Assembly (NCBI GenBank): GCA_002083405.1
Contig: LVWT01000022.1
Span: 62,001 to 126,000 of the forward strand
Reading direction: 5' to 3'
Length of the DNA: 64,000 bases
From: Nitrospira sp. SG-bin2
GTDB taxonomy: Bacteria > Nitrospirota > Nitrospiria > Nitrospirales > Nitrospiraceae
Shown: positions 1 through 7,327 of the stretch, one piece after another
How the letters are laid out: each line of letters begins with the position of its first letter
Numbering within the stretch: position 1 is the stretch's first letter
Program-made: the position numbers and the translations under genes
The notes under the pieces: model-generated
Seen by the model: the letters and a program-made list of their open reading frames with translations, nothing else
What the model was told of the DNA's origin: nothing
Database searches by the model: none

Positions 1-404
1 GAAACGCGCAACGGCGGGTCGAACTCACTAAAGAAGAGAAAGCAGCGGAAAAAGCGGCGATGGAGGCAGGCCTTCAGGATGTGTTCTTCGGATACGACCA
101 ATGGGCTGTGGCAGATGCTGCAATGGAGGCGCTCAATCATGATGCCGCCTACCTCAAGGAACATCCGGGGGCAGTCATGCGGGTCGAAGGACATTGTGAT
201 GAGCGAGGGACCAGCGACTATAATTTGGTGCTGGGCGACAAACGGGCAAAGGCCGCCCGTAGTTACCTTATTGAGTCGGGTGTGAGCGAGAAACAGGTTG
301 CGATCGTGTCCTTCGGCAAGGAGCGGCCATTCTGTTCAGATCACGATGAATCGTGCTACCAACAGAACCGTCGCGGGCATATGTTGCTCAATATCAAGAA
401 GTGA
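1..404 (+). CDS. pal: Peptidoglycan-associated lipoprotein Pal (OmpA-like C-terminal domain), 5' end missing
   Basis: The reading frame is already open at the left edge (in phase from base 3), so the lipoprotein signal and linker lie outside the window. The visible 134 codons are a charged Lys/Glu/Ala linker followed by an OmpA/Pal peptidoglycan-binding domain. It has the diagnostic stretch VEGHCDERGTSDYNLVLGDK, a later SFGKERP segment and an NRRGH stretch near the end. Pal sits in the outer membrane, binds peptidoglycan non-covalently and works with TolB and the TolQRA complex in envelope constriction during division. TolB would be expected just upstream, which cannot be checked here. It could be another OmpA-family lipoprotein, but the short C-terminal tail and the HCDERGT signature favour Pal. 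Confidence 0.88.
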   Translation, partial: NAQRRVELTKEEKAAEKAAMEAGLQDVFFGYDQWAVADAAMEALNHDAAYLKEHPGAVMRVEGHCDERGTSDYNLVLGDKRAKAARSYLIESGVSEKQVAIVSFGKERPFCSDHDESCYQQNRRGHMLLNIKK

Positions 405-520
405 GCAGCGTCACACGTGATGGTTGTTGCAATTCTTTCGGTAGACTTCTCTCGGGGGCCACGATTGGAGAGAGGTCTGCCGATCCGTTTCGATAGCTCA
501 TTCGGAGAACGGAGGGAGCG

Positions 521-916
521 ATGACGGCGCACGCTCTAAAAAAACTCAGCTCCCTCTTCAAGTCGGAGGCTGTCGAGCAGGTTCCTGCCAAGTCATCGTC
601 GCATGAGCGGCGTATTCAGCCACGTTTCACAACCCAATTCCGCAGTAGTTTTTCCGGCCAGAATAAAGAGGGGCAAGGCCGGACGCTCGACATTTCTTCC
701 GGCGGGTGCAAGATTGAAAGCGACATGAAGGTTGTGCAAGGGGCGACATTCGAATGTCGCCTCCATGTGCCCGGATTCGATTGGCCGCTACGGATCGATG
801 AAGCCACGGTCCGCTGGGTTGAAGGCAATACCTTCGGGCTTGCCTTTACACGGATTTCTCCAAAAGAGGTCTCAAAGATCGAGGCCATCCTCAAAGATCT
901 AGAATGTGAGGAATAA
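521..916 (+). CDS. PilZ-domain protein (probable c-di-GMP receptor)
   Basis: The 131-aa protein is preceded by a strong ribosome site (GGAGGGAG) just before the ATG. After a short basic N-terminus it shows the two PilZ signatures: an arginine-rich RRIQPR at about residue 30 and a D-I-S-S-G-G segment at about residue 59. A beta-rich remainder follows, including a VRWVEGNTFGLAF strand pair. In the PilZ family these motifs bind cyclic di-GMP, and the protein usually relays the signal to motility or exopolysaccharide machinery. No effector domain is fused, so it is a stand-alone adaptor with unknown partner. It stands 116 bp after pal and is probably a separate unit. Confidence 0.85.
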   Translation: MTAHALKKLSSLFKSEAVEQVPAKSSSHERRIQPRFTTQFRSSFSGQNKEGQGRTLDISSGGCKIESDMKVVQGATFECRLHVPGFDWPLRIDEATVRWVEGNTFGLAFTRISPKEVSKIEAILKDLECEE

Positions 917-1177
917 TCGTTCGTCCGTTCCCGTAACCGCCGCGCCGCCTTTCCTCTGAGTCCGTGCTCTCGACGGAGATTCATACCGCTCGGATTTCTT
1001 CCTTGATCCACTTTCTGTTTGTCATAGTTGACACAGCGGTTGCATCTGTCAGAAAGTACGGCCCTCCATGACAGAGCCATCTGCGTGGATGCCCTCATTC
1101 ACGATGAGACTTTACAAAGACGCTCGGAATATTCGTCTGAGCGATTCCGGGGAAGCAGGCAGAGAAAGGAGTTAGCG

Positions 1178-1339
1178 GTGGAACAACGGTATGCAATTAC
1201 GGTGAAGTTTTTGGTAGACGCGGATTCGGCAGAAGATGCTGAGGAAATGGTCGAAACAGCCTGCGAAAAGGCAGCGGCCGCATTTCCAGAGATGAGTTAT
1301 GAGGGGATTGAGGATATCGAGGAAGAAGAGGACGAGTAA
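1178..1339 (+). CDS. Small acidic hypothetical protein (53 aa)
   Basis: I chose the GTG at 1178 because a good ribosome site (AAAGGAG) lies 7 bp before it. Longer in-frame starts upstream have none and add non-conserved-looking sequence. The product begins with a beta-strand-like stretch (YAITVKFLVDADS), then an Ala/Glu-rich helix, and ends in an extremely acidic tail (about nine Asp/Glu in the last eleven residues). The overall look, strand-helix with a DADSAEDAEEMVE motif, resembles small regulatory or stress proteins of unknown function. It is followed 45 bp later by msrA and may share a transcript with it. Function unknown. Confidence 0.6.
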   Translation: MEQRYAITVKFLVDADSAEDAEEMVETACEKAAAAFPEMSYEGIEDIEEEEDE

Positions 1340-1384
1340 TCCGTCGCCTAGAGTTAGGACGTAAATGGTGCGAGGAGAATGGTG

Positions 1385-1936
1385 ATGCCATCGGCTCAAC
1401 TCGAACGGGAGGTCGGCACTGTTGCAGGCGGTTGCTTTTGGTGTCTTGAGGCAGTCTACGACCAGGTTCGGGGGGTTGAATCCGTCGAATCAGGGTATAT
1501 GGGCGGTGCTGTCGACAATCCCTCGTATGAAGCGGTCTGTAGCGGCCGTACCGGTCATGCGGAAGCAGTTCGAATCACCTTCGATCCGCAAGTCATCTCG
1601 TACGGTGAGCTGCTTGAAATCTTCTTCCTGATCCACGATCCCACCACGCGTGATCGTCAAGGCAACGATATCGGGACGCAATACCGCTCGGCGATCTTTT
1701 ATCACACACTTGCACAGCGCGACACAGCCGAAGCGCTGATCAAAAGGTTGGAACAGGAACAGCTGTATCCTGCTCCCATCGTGACTGAGGTTGTGCCGGC
1801 TGCGCAATGGTACGAAGCTGAAGCGTATCATCAAGAGTATTTTGTTCGAAATCCCCTCCAGGGCTACTGTCAGTTCGTCGTCGGTCCCAAGGTTGCAAAG
1901 TTCCGGCAGAAGTTTACCTCACGGTTGAAAGCCTAG
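1385..1936 (+). CDS. msrA: Peptide methionine sulfoxide reductase MsrA
   Basis: MsrA reduces methionine-S-sulfoxide in proteins and free methionine, repairing oxidative damage in the cytoplasm. The catalytic signature GGCFWC lies at about residues 15-20, followed by the family hallmarks SGYMGG, GHAEAVRITFDP, IHDPTTRDRQGNDIGTQYRS and a C-terminal HQEYF segment. The length of 183 aa is normal. The GAGGAG ribosome site at 1372-1377 touches the first ATG at 1379 but is 7 bp from the ATG at 1385, so the second is preferred. No fused MsrB domain is present, and the neighbours do not suggest a dedicated oxidative-stress operon. Confidence 0.95.
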   Translation: MPSAQLEREVGTVAGGCFWCLEAVYDQVRGVESVESGYMGGAVDNPSYEAVCSGRTGHAEAVRITFDPQVISYGELLEIFFLIHDPTTRDRQGNDIGTQYRSAIFYHTLAQRDTAEALIKRLEQEQLYPAPIVTEVVPAAQWYEAEAYHQEYFVRNPLQGYCQFVVGPKVAKFRQKFTSRLKA

Positions 1937-1946
1937 CCGTCCTCCG

Positions 1947-2384
1947 TTATCGACTCAAGAATCCGACCAGCATCGTCCGAATCTCCGTCAAGAGCGCAGG
2001 TTTCTGGAATAGTTGGTGCGCCTTCATTAAGACCTCTGCATGCAGTGGGCAGAAAGGCCATTCTGTCGCCGGATTCCCCTGCACCAGCGCGGTGATCGAA
2101 CCGTTCGGTTGGCTATCCGGAACGTGAACTACGATCAGGGGACCATTCGGGTCGAGCAGGCAGGTGTCTCCCGGCTGTAGACGCGGCTCTTTAGTGGGAG
2201 TTGTGAGGTACACGCGTTGTTGGCCGTCAGAAAATGCCGTGTCACCTTCGCGAAGCGGACCGGTCGGGGCGAGCGAGTACAACACAAGGGGAGCGCCCAA
2301 TATGACGGCTACCGCCAGCCCCATTGACCACAGAGGAGGCTCGGCATGACCAGGCTCGTTGGAATGTAACGGTTCGCTCATCAT
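1947..2384 (-). CDS. Hypothetical membrane-anchored protein
   Basis: The product is a 145-aa protein if it starts at the ATG at 2384 (a second ATG follows at once; a longer form could start at 2444). A short hydrophilic N-terminus is followed by one transmembrane helix (about residues 17-39, WSMGLAVAVILGAPLVLYSL). The rest is a soluble segment that predicts as beta-rich, with two cysteines (in DTCLLDP and FCPLHAE) that could bind metal or form a disulfide. The architecture resembles small S26/S24 peptidase-like or OB-type extracytoplasmic domains, but I see no catalytic motif and do not assign a function. It converges with msrA, with only 10 bp between the stops. Confidence 0.6.
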   Translation of the reverse strand: MMSEPLHSNEPGHAEPPLWSMGLAVAVILGAPLVLYSLAPTGPLREGDTAFSDGQQRVYLTTPTKEPRLQPGDTCLLDPNGPLIVVHVPDSQPNGSITALVQGNPATEWPFCPLHAEVLMKAHQLFQKPALLTEIRTMLVGFLSR

Positions 2385-2437
2385 CTCAGTAGCCGAATTT
2401 CTCGAAGCCCACAGCATGCAGGCTAGCACAACGACAT

Positions 2438-2491
2438 TTAACATTTCCGTAACCCGCCGATAGCACCACCTTAATTTTTCATAACTATCCT
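2438..2491 (+). promoter_or_regulatory. Putative Pho box and promoter of the phosphate porin
   Basis: Hexamers related to (T/G)TAACA recur exactly every 11 bp: TTAACA at 2438, GTAACC at 2449, ATAGCA at 2460 and a weak TTAATT at 2471. A possible -10 element, TATCCT, lies at 2486-2491, 10 bp after the last repeat. PhoB/PhoP-type regulators bind 11-bp direct repeats that replace the -35 box. The same unit occurs, better preserved, before pstS at 3970. Only the first two units are strong here. Confidence 0.5.
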
Positions 2492-2544
2492 AGCCACGGT
2501 TGTTAGGGCAGGAACGGTGTAGATCTTTATGAGGAGGTGGTTGA

Positions 2545-3891
2545 ATGGAGCGATGGCGGTTAGCAATGACAGCATGTGTGATCGGCCTTGTGTTGATGGC
2601 CCAGACCAACGTGGCCCAAGCCAGCGTGGAGGATCTCCTATATGAGAAGGGACAGATCACGAAGGAAGAATGGCTCAAGCTCAAAGCCGAGCATGAAAAA
2701 GAAGAAGCGATAGTTCAACAACGGTCGGCGATCAAAAACTGGTTCAATAAGATCAGCATACGGGGTTATGTACAAGCGCGCTATAGCTATCTTCCCGGAG
2801 ACAAATCGATACGGAGTGAGTACGATAACACCATTCGGGATAATACAGGCTTCGCATTCCGCCGCGTCCGTCTCGTCATTTCAGGTGATGTGACGGATTG
2901 GTTGTCAGTGTATATTCAGCCGGAGTTTGCAGGCGCTGTGCCTGGCACGACTGGAGATCAGAGTAATAACTTTGTCCAACTTCGGGATGCGTATGCCGAT
3001 GTTTTTATGCCCGTGCCCTTCCTGTTCTTTGAGGAAAAGGACTTGCGTGTTCGAGTCGGGCAATCGAAAGTTCCTTTTGGGTTCGAAAATCTCCAGTCCA
3101 GTCAACAGCGGCTTACCTTCGACCGAAGCGACGGGATCAACAGCTCGGCGAATGGCGAGCGCGACCTTGGATTCTTCATCTATTACACGCCGAATGAGAC
3201 CAGGAAATTATTCAGAAGGCTGATCGATTCGGGTCTCAAGGGGTCTGGAGACTACGGCCTTTTAGGCGTCGGCGTCTATAACGGCCAGACACTCAATGTC
3301 TCGGAACGCAATGACAACAAACATATCGTCTTGCATGCGACCTATCCCATGGAACTGCCCTACGGGCAGATTATCCAGTTTGGCGTCGATGCCTACCGTG
3401 GATCGTTCAATGTCGGCGCGACGGCGCCGCTGACTACAGGTGGTCCAGCTATTGCTCGGGAAAATAACGGGAACATTCTCGACGAGCGGGTCGGCGTGCA
3501 TTTTGTGCTGTTCCCTCAACCGATCGGTTTTCAAGCGGAGTGGAACTGGGGCAATGGTCCTCAGTTGAACGCGACCCAAACACGCGTGGAAGAGGGGAAC
3601 GTCCAAGGCGGCTACGTCCAGGGGATGTATAAGTGGGATGTGAATCAGCCCTGGTTGACCAGCGTGATCCCCTATGTCCGGTATCAAGAATACAGTGGCG
3701 GAAAGAAGCATCGGACCAATGCGCCATTCAATGTGGTCCGGGAATGGGAAGTCGGGGCTGAGTGGCAATTCGGCAAAGCCCTGGAGCTTACGATTGCCTA
3801 CGCCAGGAGTCGACGCACCGATACGCAGACCGCGCCCTATGCGATTCGAGAGGGGGATATTGTCCGTACGCAGTTGCAGTGGAATTTTTAA
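2545..3891 (+). CDS. Phosphate-selective porin, OprP/OprO family
   Basis: This 448-aa protein has a clear Sec signal peptide (hydrophobic core TACVIGLVLMAQ, cleavage near AQA-S at residues 25-28). A short Glu/Lys-rich coiled-coil segment (about 30-60) follows, then a 16-strand-type beta-barrel with many alternating aromatic strands. It ends on a terminal phenylalanine (QLQWNF), as outer-membrane porins do. The signatures RRVRLVISGDVTDWLSVYIQ, RVGQSKVPFGFE and GERDLGFF are typical of the porin O/P family, which forms anion or phosphate channels induced by phosphate starvation. The GAGGAGG ribosome site is 7 bp before the ATG. Its position directly before pstS and the Pho-box-like repeats support phosphate uptake; substrate preference is inferred. 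Confidence 0.85.
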   Translation: MERWRLAMTACVIGLVLMAQTNVAQASVEDLLYEKGQITKEEWLKLKAEHEKEEAIVQQRSAIKNWFNKISIRGYVQARYSYLPGDKSIRSEYDNTIRDNTGFAFRRVRLVISGDVTDWLSVYIQPEFAGAVPGTTGDQSNNFVQLRDAYADVFMPVPFLFFEEKDLRVRVGQSKVPFGFENLQSSQQRLTFDRSDGINSSANGERDLGFFIYYTPNETRKLFRRLIDSGLKGSGDYGLLGVGVYNGQTLNVSERNDNKHIVLHATYPMELPYGQIIQFGVDAYRGSFNVGATAPLTTGGPAIARENNGNILDERVGVHFVLFPQPIGFQAEWNWGNGPQLNATQTRVEEGNVQGGYVQGMYKWDVNQPWLTSVIPYVRYQEYSGGKKHRTNAPFNVVREWEVGAEWQFGKALELTIAYARSRRTDTQTAPYAIREGDIVRTQLQWNF

Positions 3892-3969
3892 CGTTGATCG
3901 CTTCAACGGAAGGGATGAAACCTGTCTTCTTCACCAGAAGGCACGGGAAAGTCCTAGAATTAGCCAGGC

Positions 3970-4029
3970 GTAACACCGATGTAACATTGGCGTAACGCTC
4001 TGGTAATAGGATGCATTCATTCTTACGAT
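3970..4029 (+). promoter_or_regulatory. Putative Pho box and promoter of the pst operon
   Basis: Four direct repeats occur at a strict 11-bp period: GTAACA at 3970, GTAACA at 3981, GTAACG at 3992 and GTAATA at 4003. A possible -10 element (TACGAT, 4024-4029) follows 15 bp after the last unit, and the pstS start is 24 bp further on. The period matches the spacing of PhoB/PhoP half-sites, and the unit resembles the TTAACA-type repeat known for Bacillus PhoP rather than the enterobacterial CTGTCAT unit. Confidence 0.7.
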
Positions 4030-4053
4030 AGGGAAATTGGGAAAGGAGTGTCA

Positions 4054-5046
4054 ATGAAAATATCAGCTGCCAGGTTCAGTTCGTGCTGCGTCGCCCTCCT
4101 TGGGGCTCTTGCTTCGGGACTCCCATCGGCCTATGCCGATGCTCCGATTACGCTCGATCCAGGCTTGAAAGGCTACATCAAGGTCAGTGGAGTATCCGGC
4201 AATCTCAATAGCATTGGATCGGATACGCTCAACAATCTGATGACGCTTTGGGCCGAAGGGTTTCGCAAGCAGTACCCGAACGTCAAAATCCAGATCGAAG
4301 GAAAGGGGTCAAGCACCGCGCCTCCGGCCTTGATCGAGGGGACAGCGCAACTCGGACCGATGTCTCGCACGATGAAGAACACCGAGATCGATGCCTTCGA
4401 AAGAAAATTCAGATATAAACCCACCGCAATCCCGGTCGCCATCGACGCGCTTGCCGTCTATGTCAATAAGGACAACCCTGTTCAGGGACTCACGATGGGA
4501 CAAGTCGATGCGATTTTTTCGAAGAGCCGGCGCTGGGGCTACAAAGAGAACATTCAGCTGTGGAACCAAGCCGGTGTGGACGGTGATCTGGGCAGCAATC
4601 CCATCAGCATCTATGGCCGGAACTCAGCCTCCGGCACCTACGGATTTTTTAAGGAACATGCCCTCAAGAACGGCGATTTCAAGGATGAAGTCAAGGAACA
4701 GCCTGGATCCGCCTCTGTGGTCCAAAGCGTGAGTGAAGATCAAGCCGGCATCGGCTACAGCGGCATTGGGTATCTCACATCGAACGTGCGGCCGGTTCCT
4801 CTCGCCGAAAAAGAGGGTGCGCCGTTTAAGGAGGCGAGCCAACAAAATGCAGACAATGGGTCCTACCCGCTCTGGCGGCATCTCTATCTGTATGTGAACA
4901 AGGCGCCCAACAAGCCGCTTGATCCGATCGTCAAAGAGTTCATCAAGTTCATCTACAGCAAAGAAGGACAGCAGGTCGTGGTCAAGGATGGATTTTTCCC
5001 GTTGAACACCAGCACGATCGAGAAAGAACTGCCGAAGCTTGAATAG
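4054..5046 (+). CDS. pstS: Phosphate ABC transporter substrate-binding protein PstS
   Basis: PstS is the periplasmic phosphate receptor of the Pst transporter. The ATG at 4054 is preceded by AAAGGAG at 5 bp. The 330-aa product has a signal peptide (cleavage after about residue 28, SAYA-DAP) and the PstS-type binding-protein fold. Phosphate-contacting signatures are GSDTLNNLM, GKGSSTAPPALIEG and the anion-binding loop NSASGTYGFF at about residue 190. The protein is first in a tight operon with pstC, pstA, pstB and phoU. Expression is probably controlled by the repeats at 3970-4008. Its last codons overlap the likely TTG start of pstC by 8 bp, suggesting translational coupling. Confidence 0.93.
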   Translation: MKISAARFSSCCVALLGALASGLPSAYADAPITLDPGLKGYIKVSGVSGNLNSIGSDTLNNLMTLWAEGFRKQYPNVKIQIEGKGSSTAPPALIEGTAQLGPMSRTMKNTEIDAFERKFRYKPTAIPVAIDALAVYVNKDNPVQGLTMGQVDAIFSKSRRWGYKENIQLWNQAGVDGDLGSNPISIYGRNSASGTYGFFKEHALKNGDFKDEVKEQPGSASVVQSVSEDQAGIGYSGIGYLTSNVRPVPLAEKEGAPFKEASQQNADNGSYPLWRHLYLYVNKAPNKPLDPIVKEFIKFIYSKEGQQVVVKDGFFPLNTSTIEKELPKLE

Positions 5047-7327
5047 CGACTCTGATCACGTTCTGGGTCTCTCTCCCTCTGGGGAGGCGTATGACAATAC
5101 GCCCCCCCAGTTGCCGTTGAAACGCTCGACGAGCGCCATACGGCGTCGAGCTTTCGATCGACTCGCTCAAATCATCGTGACGCTGGGCGGGACCGCAGTC
5201 ATCCTGAGCATCATCGGCATGTTCGTGTTTTTGATCAAAGAAGTGGTTCCCCTGTTCCTTTCTCCTCATGGGACGCAGAGCGGGCATTTTGCCGGCGAAC
5301 CTCCGCCAGAGGGGTTTCCGCAATCCAGCCTTGTCGGGTTGGATGAATATCAGGAGATCATCTATCTGCTCGGTGGAGGGGCCGAGCGCCAGATTCGCTT
5401 TGTTAACGCGCAATCTGGCGCGCCTATCGCCGTGGAACTTCCGGCAGGTCTTGCCGATTCGTACATCGTGTCCATCGCTCGCGCAGCGGGAAACGGCCAT
5501 CGTTTCGCCTTCGCGACGAAGGATGGCCGCCTCATTCCAGTGACGATCGAATTTACGTCCGGTTTCGATCAAGGAGAGCGCCGGATCACGCCGACGATCG
5601 CGCTTGGATCCCCGGTGCAGGTGACCCCTGCCGCCGAGCGCATTCTTCGCCTGGCCTATCAGCCGACGGATCAAGGGCCACTGACTGCTGTCCTCACGGA
5701 TCAAGGGCGTCTCTGGTATACAGCCGGGACATCGGGCTCTTCGCCCGTTGCGCTGACGAGTCATGGGAATGAGTCTGTGACTTCGTTCATCTTTGACAGT
5801 CGGGGCGAAACACTGTCGGTCGGCACGGCTGGCGGGAAGCTGTATCGCTACGAGCTACGAGAGGGCGTGCAGCCCAGCCTCTCCGAAACTATCTCGGTAG
5901 CTCCAGCCGGCACCGCAGTCACGGCGCTGACCTACCTGATCGGAGACCGTTCGCTGGTGATCGGCACCGGCGCAGGTGAGGTGTCCGTGTGGATGCCGGT
6001 GCGTGAGGCTCAAGAAAGCCCAGTCACACGCTTTCGTCTGATTCATCGATTGGACACACATCCTGCTTCTGTGACTGGAATTTCCCCCTCGCTTCGCAAC
6101 AAGGGATTCATCACCGGCGACGCGCAAGGCAATCTTTTTGTCCACTACGCGACATCCTCGCAGACGGTGCTGAAATTGTCGGGCAACGGCCAGGCGATTC
6201 GTGCCCTCGCGTTTTCTCCTAAGGCCGATGGCGCGGTTATCCTTTCCGATCAGGGAGAACTGCGGACCTATGCAATGAGCAATCCCCATCCGGAGACGAC
6301 GGTTGCCACATTGCTTGCCCCTGTGTGGTACGAGGGCTATGACAGACCGGAACATGTCTGGCAATCCTCTAGCGGCGCCGACGATTTCGAGGCGAAGTTC
6401 GGTCTCATGCCGCTGATCTTCGGCACGCTCAAGGGAACCTCCTACGCCATGCTGGTTGCAGTGCCGCTGGCCCTCTTAGGCGCCATCTATACTGCGATGT
6501 TCATGGCCCCGCATCTTCGCGCCAAGATCAAGCCGACCATCGAGATTATGGCGGCGCTTCCCACAGTCATTCTTGGTTTTTTGGCCGGTTTGTGGATTGC
6601 TCCGATGCTCGAACGGATTTTCCCTGCGATGGTGGCTATGATGGTAGCAGTACCAGCCGGTGTCATCGTCACATCGGTTCTTTGGCAGTATCTTCCGGCA
6701 ACAGTCACGCGCCGTCTGCGTCCCGGGATGGAGGCGTTCATCCTGATTCCTGTCATCATCGGGGTCGTCTGGGCTTGCCTGGCCTTGAATCAGCCGATGG
6801 AGTCACTTCTCTTCGGCGGCAGCTACAAGACGTGGTTTGCGACCCATTGGGGGCTCCGATACGATCAGCGCAATGCCCTCGTGGTCGGATTCGCGATGGG
6901 TTTTGCGATCGTGCCGATCATTTATAGTATTTCCGAGGAAGCGTTGACCAATGTTCCTCGACATTTGATTGCCGGGTCTCTTGCCCTTGGGGCCACTCGC
7001 TGGCAGACCTTGGTTAAGCTGGTGCTTGTCTCGGCCAGCCCTGGAATCTTTTCCGCACTGATGATCGGGTTCGGCAGGGCGATCGGCGAAACCATGATCG
7101 TTCTCATGGCGACAGGGAACACCCCGATCATGGAATGGAGCGTGTTCAACGGTTTTCGCACGCTCTCAGCCAATATCGCGGTAGAAATCCCGGAGGCGCC
7201 CCATGGCGGCACCCTGTACCGCACCCTGTTTTTGGCGGCCTTGGTGTTATTCGCATTTACGTTTCTGATCAATACCGTTGCCGAAATGATCCGGCAACGG
7301 TTGCGTACCAAATATAGCCAGTATTGA
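5039..7327 (+). CDS. pstC: Phosphate ABC transporter permease PstC, long form with large periplasmic domain
   Basis: At 762 aa this is more than twice the length of E. coli PstC. After a short cytoplasmic segment and one membrane helix (about 40-63) comes a soluble region of roughly 380 residues. It has repeated DG/GxxG strand patterns resembling a WD40/PQQ-type beta-propeller. The binding-protein-dependent permease core follows (about 450-755), with five or more helices and the EAA loop (EEALTNVPRHLIAGSLALGA, from about residue 633) that contacts PstB. Long PstC forms are known in Pseudomonas and relatives. The start is taken as the TTG at 5039, overlapping pstS; no clear ribosome site is visible, so translation probably depends on coupling. 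It pairs with PstA to form the membrane channel. Confidence 0.88.
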   Translation: MNSDSDHVLGLSPSGEAYDNTPPQLPLKRSTSAIRRRAFDRLAQIIVTLGGTAVILSIIGMFVFLIKEVVPLFLSPHGTQSGHFAGEPPPEGFPQSSLVGLDEYQEIIYLLGGGAERQIRFVNAQSGAPIAVELPAGLADSYIVSIARAAGNGHRFAFATKDGRLIPVTIEFTSGFDQGERRITPTIALGSPVQVTPAAERILRLAYQPTDQGPLTAVLTDQGRLWYTAGTSGSSPVALTSHGNESVTSFIFDSRGETLSVGTAGGKLYRYELREGVQPSLSETISVAPAGTAVTALTYLIGDRSLVIGTGAGEVSVWMPVREAQESPVTRFRLIHRLDTHPASVTGISPSLRNKGFITGDAQGNLFVHYATSSQTVLKLSGNGQAIRALAFSPKADGAVILSDQGELRTYAMSNPHPETTVATLLAPVWYEGYDRPEHVWQSSSGADDFEAKFGLMPLIFGTLKGTSYAMLVAVPLALLGAIYTAMFMAPHLRAKIKPTIEIMAALPTVILGFLAGLWIAPMLERIFPAMVAMMVAVPAGVIVTSVLWQYLPATVTRRLRPGMEAFILIPVIIGVVWACLALNQPMESLLFGGSYKTWFATHWGLRYDQRNALVVGFAMGFAIVPIIYSISEEALTNVPRHLIAGSLALGATRWQTLVKLVLVSASPGIFSALMIGFGRAIGETMIVLMATGNTPIMEWSVFNGFRTLSANIAVEIPEAPHGGTLYRTLFLAALVLFAFTFLINTVAEMIRQRLRTKYSQY

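Noticed and set aside
1028..1177. N-terminal extension of the small acidic protein
   Set aside because: The longer frame has no ribosome site, while the internal GTG at 1178 has an excellent one.
4982..5764. 260-codon minus-strand frame opposite pstC
   Set aside because: Antisense to a continuous, well-supported pstC and very Arg-rich, as expected of a shadow.
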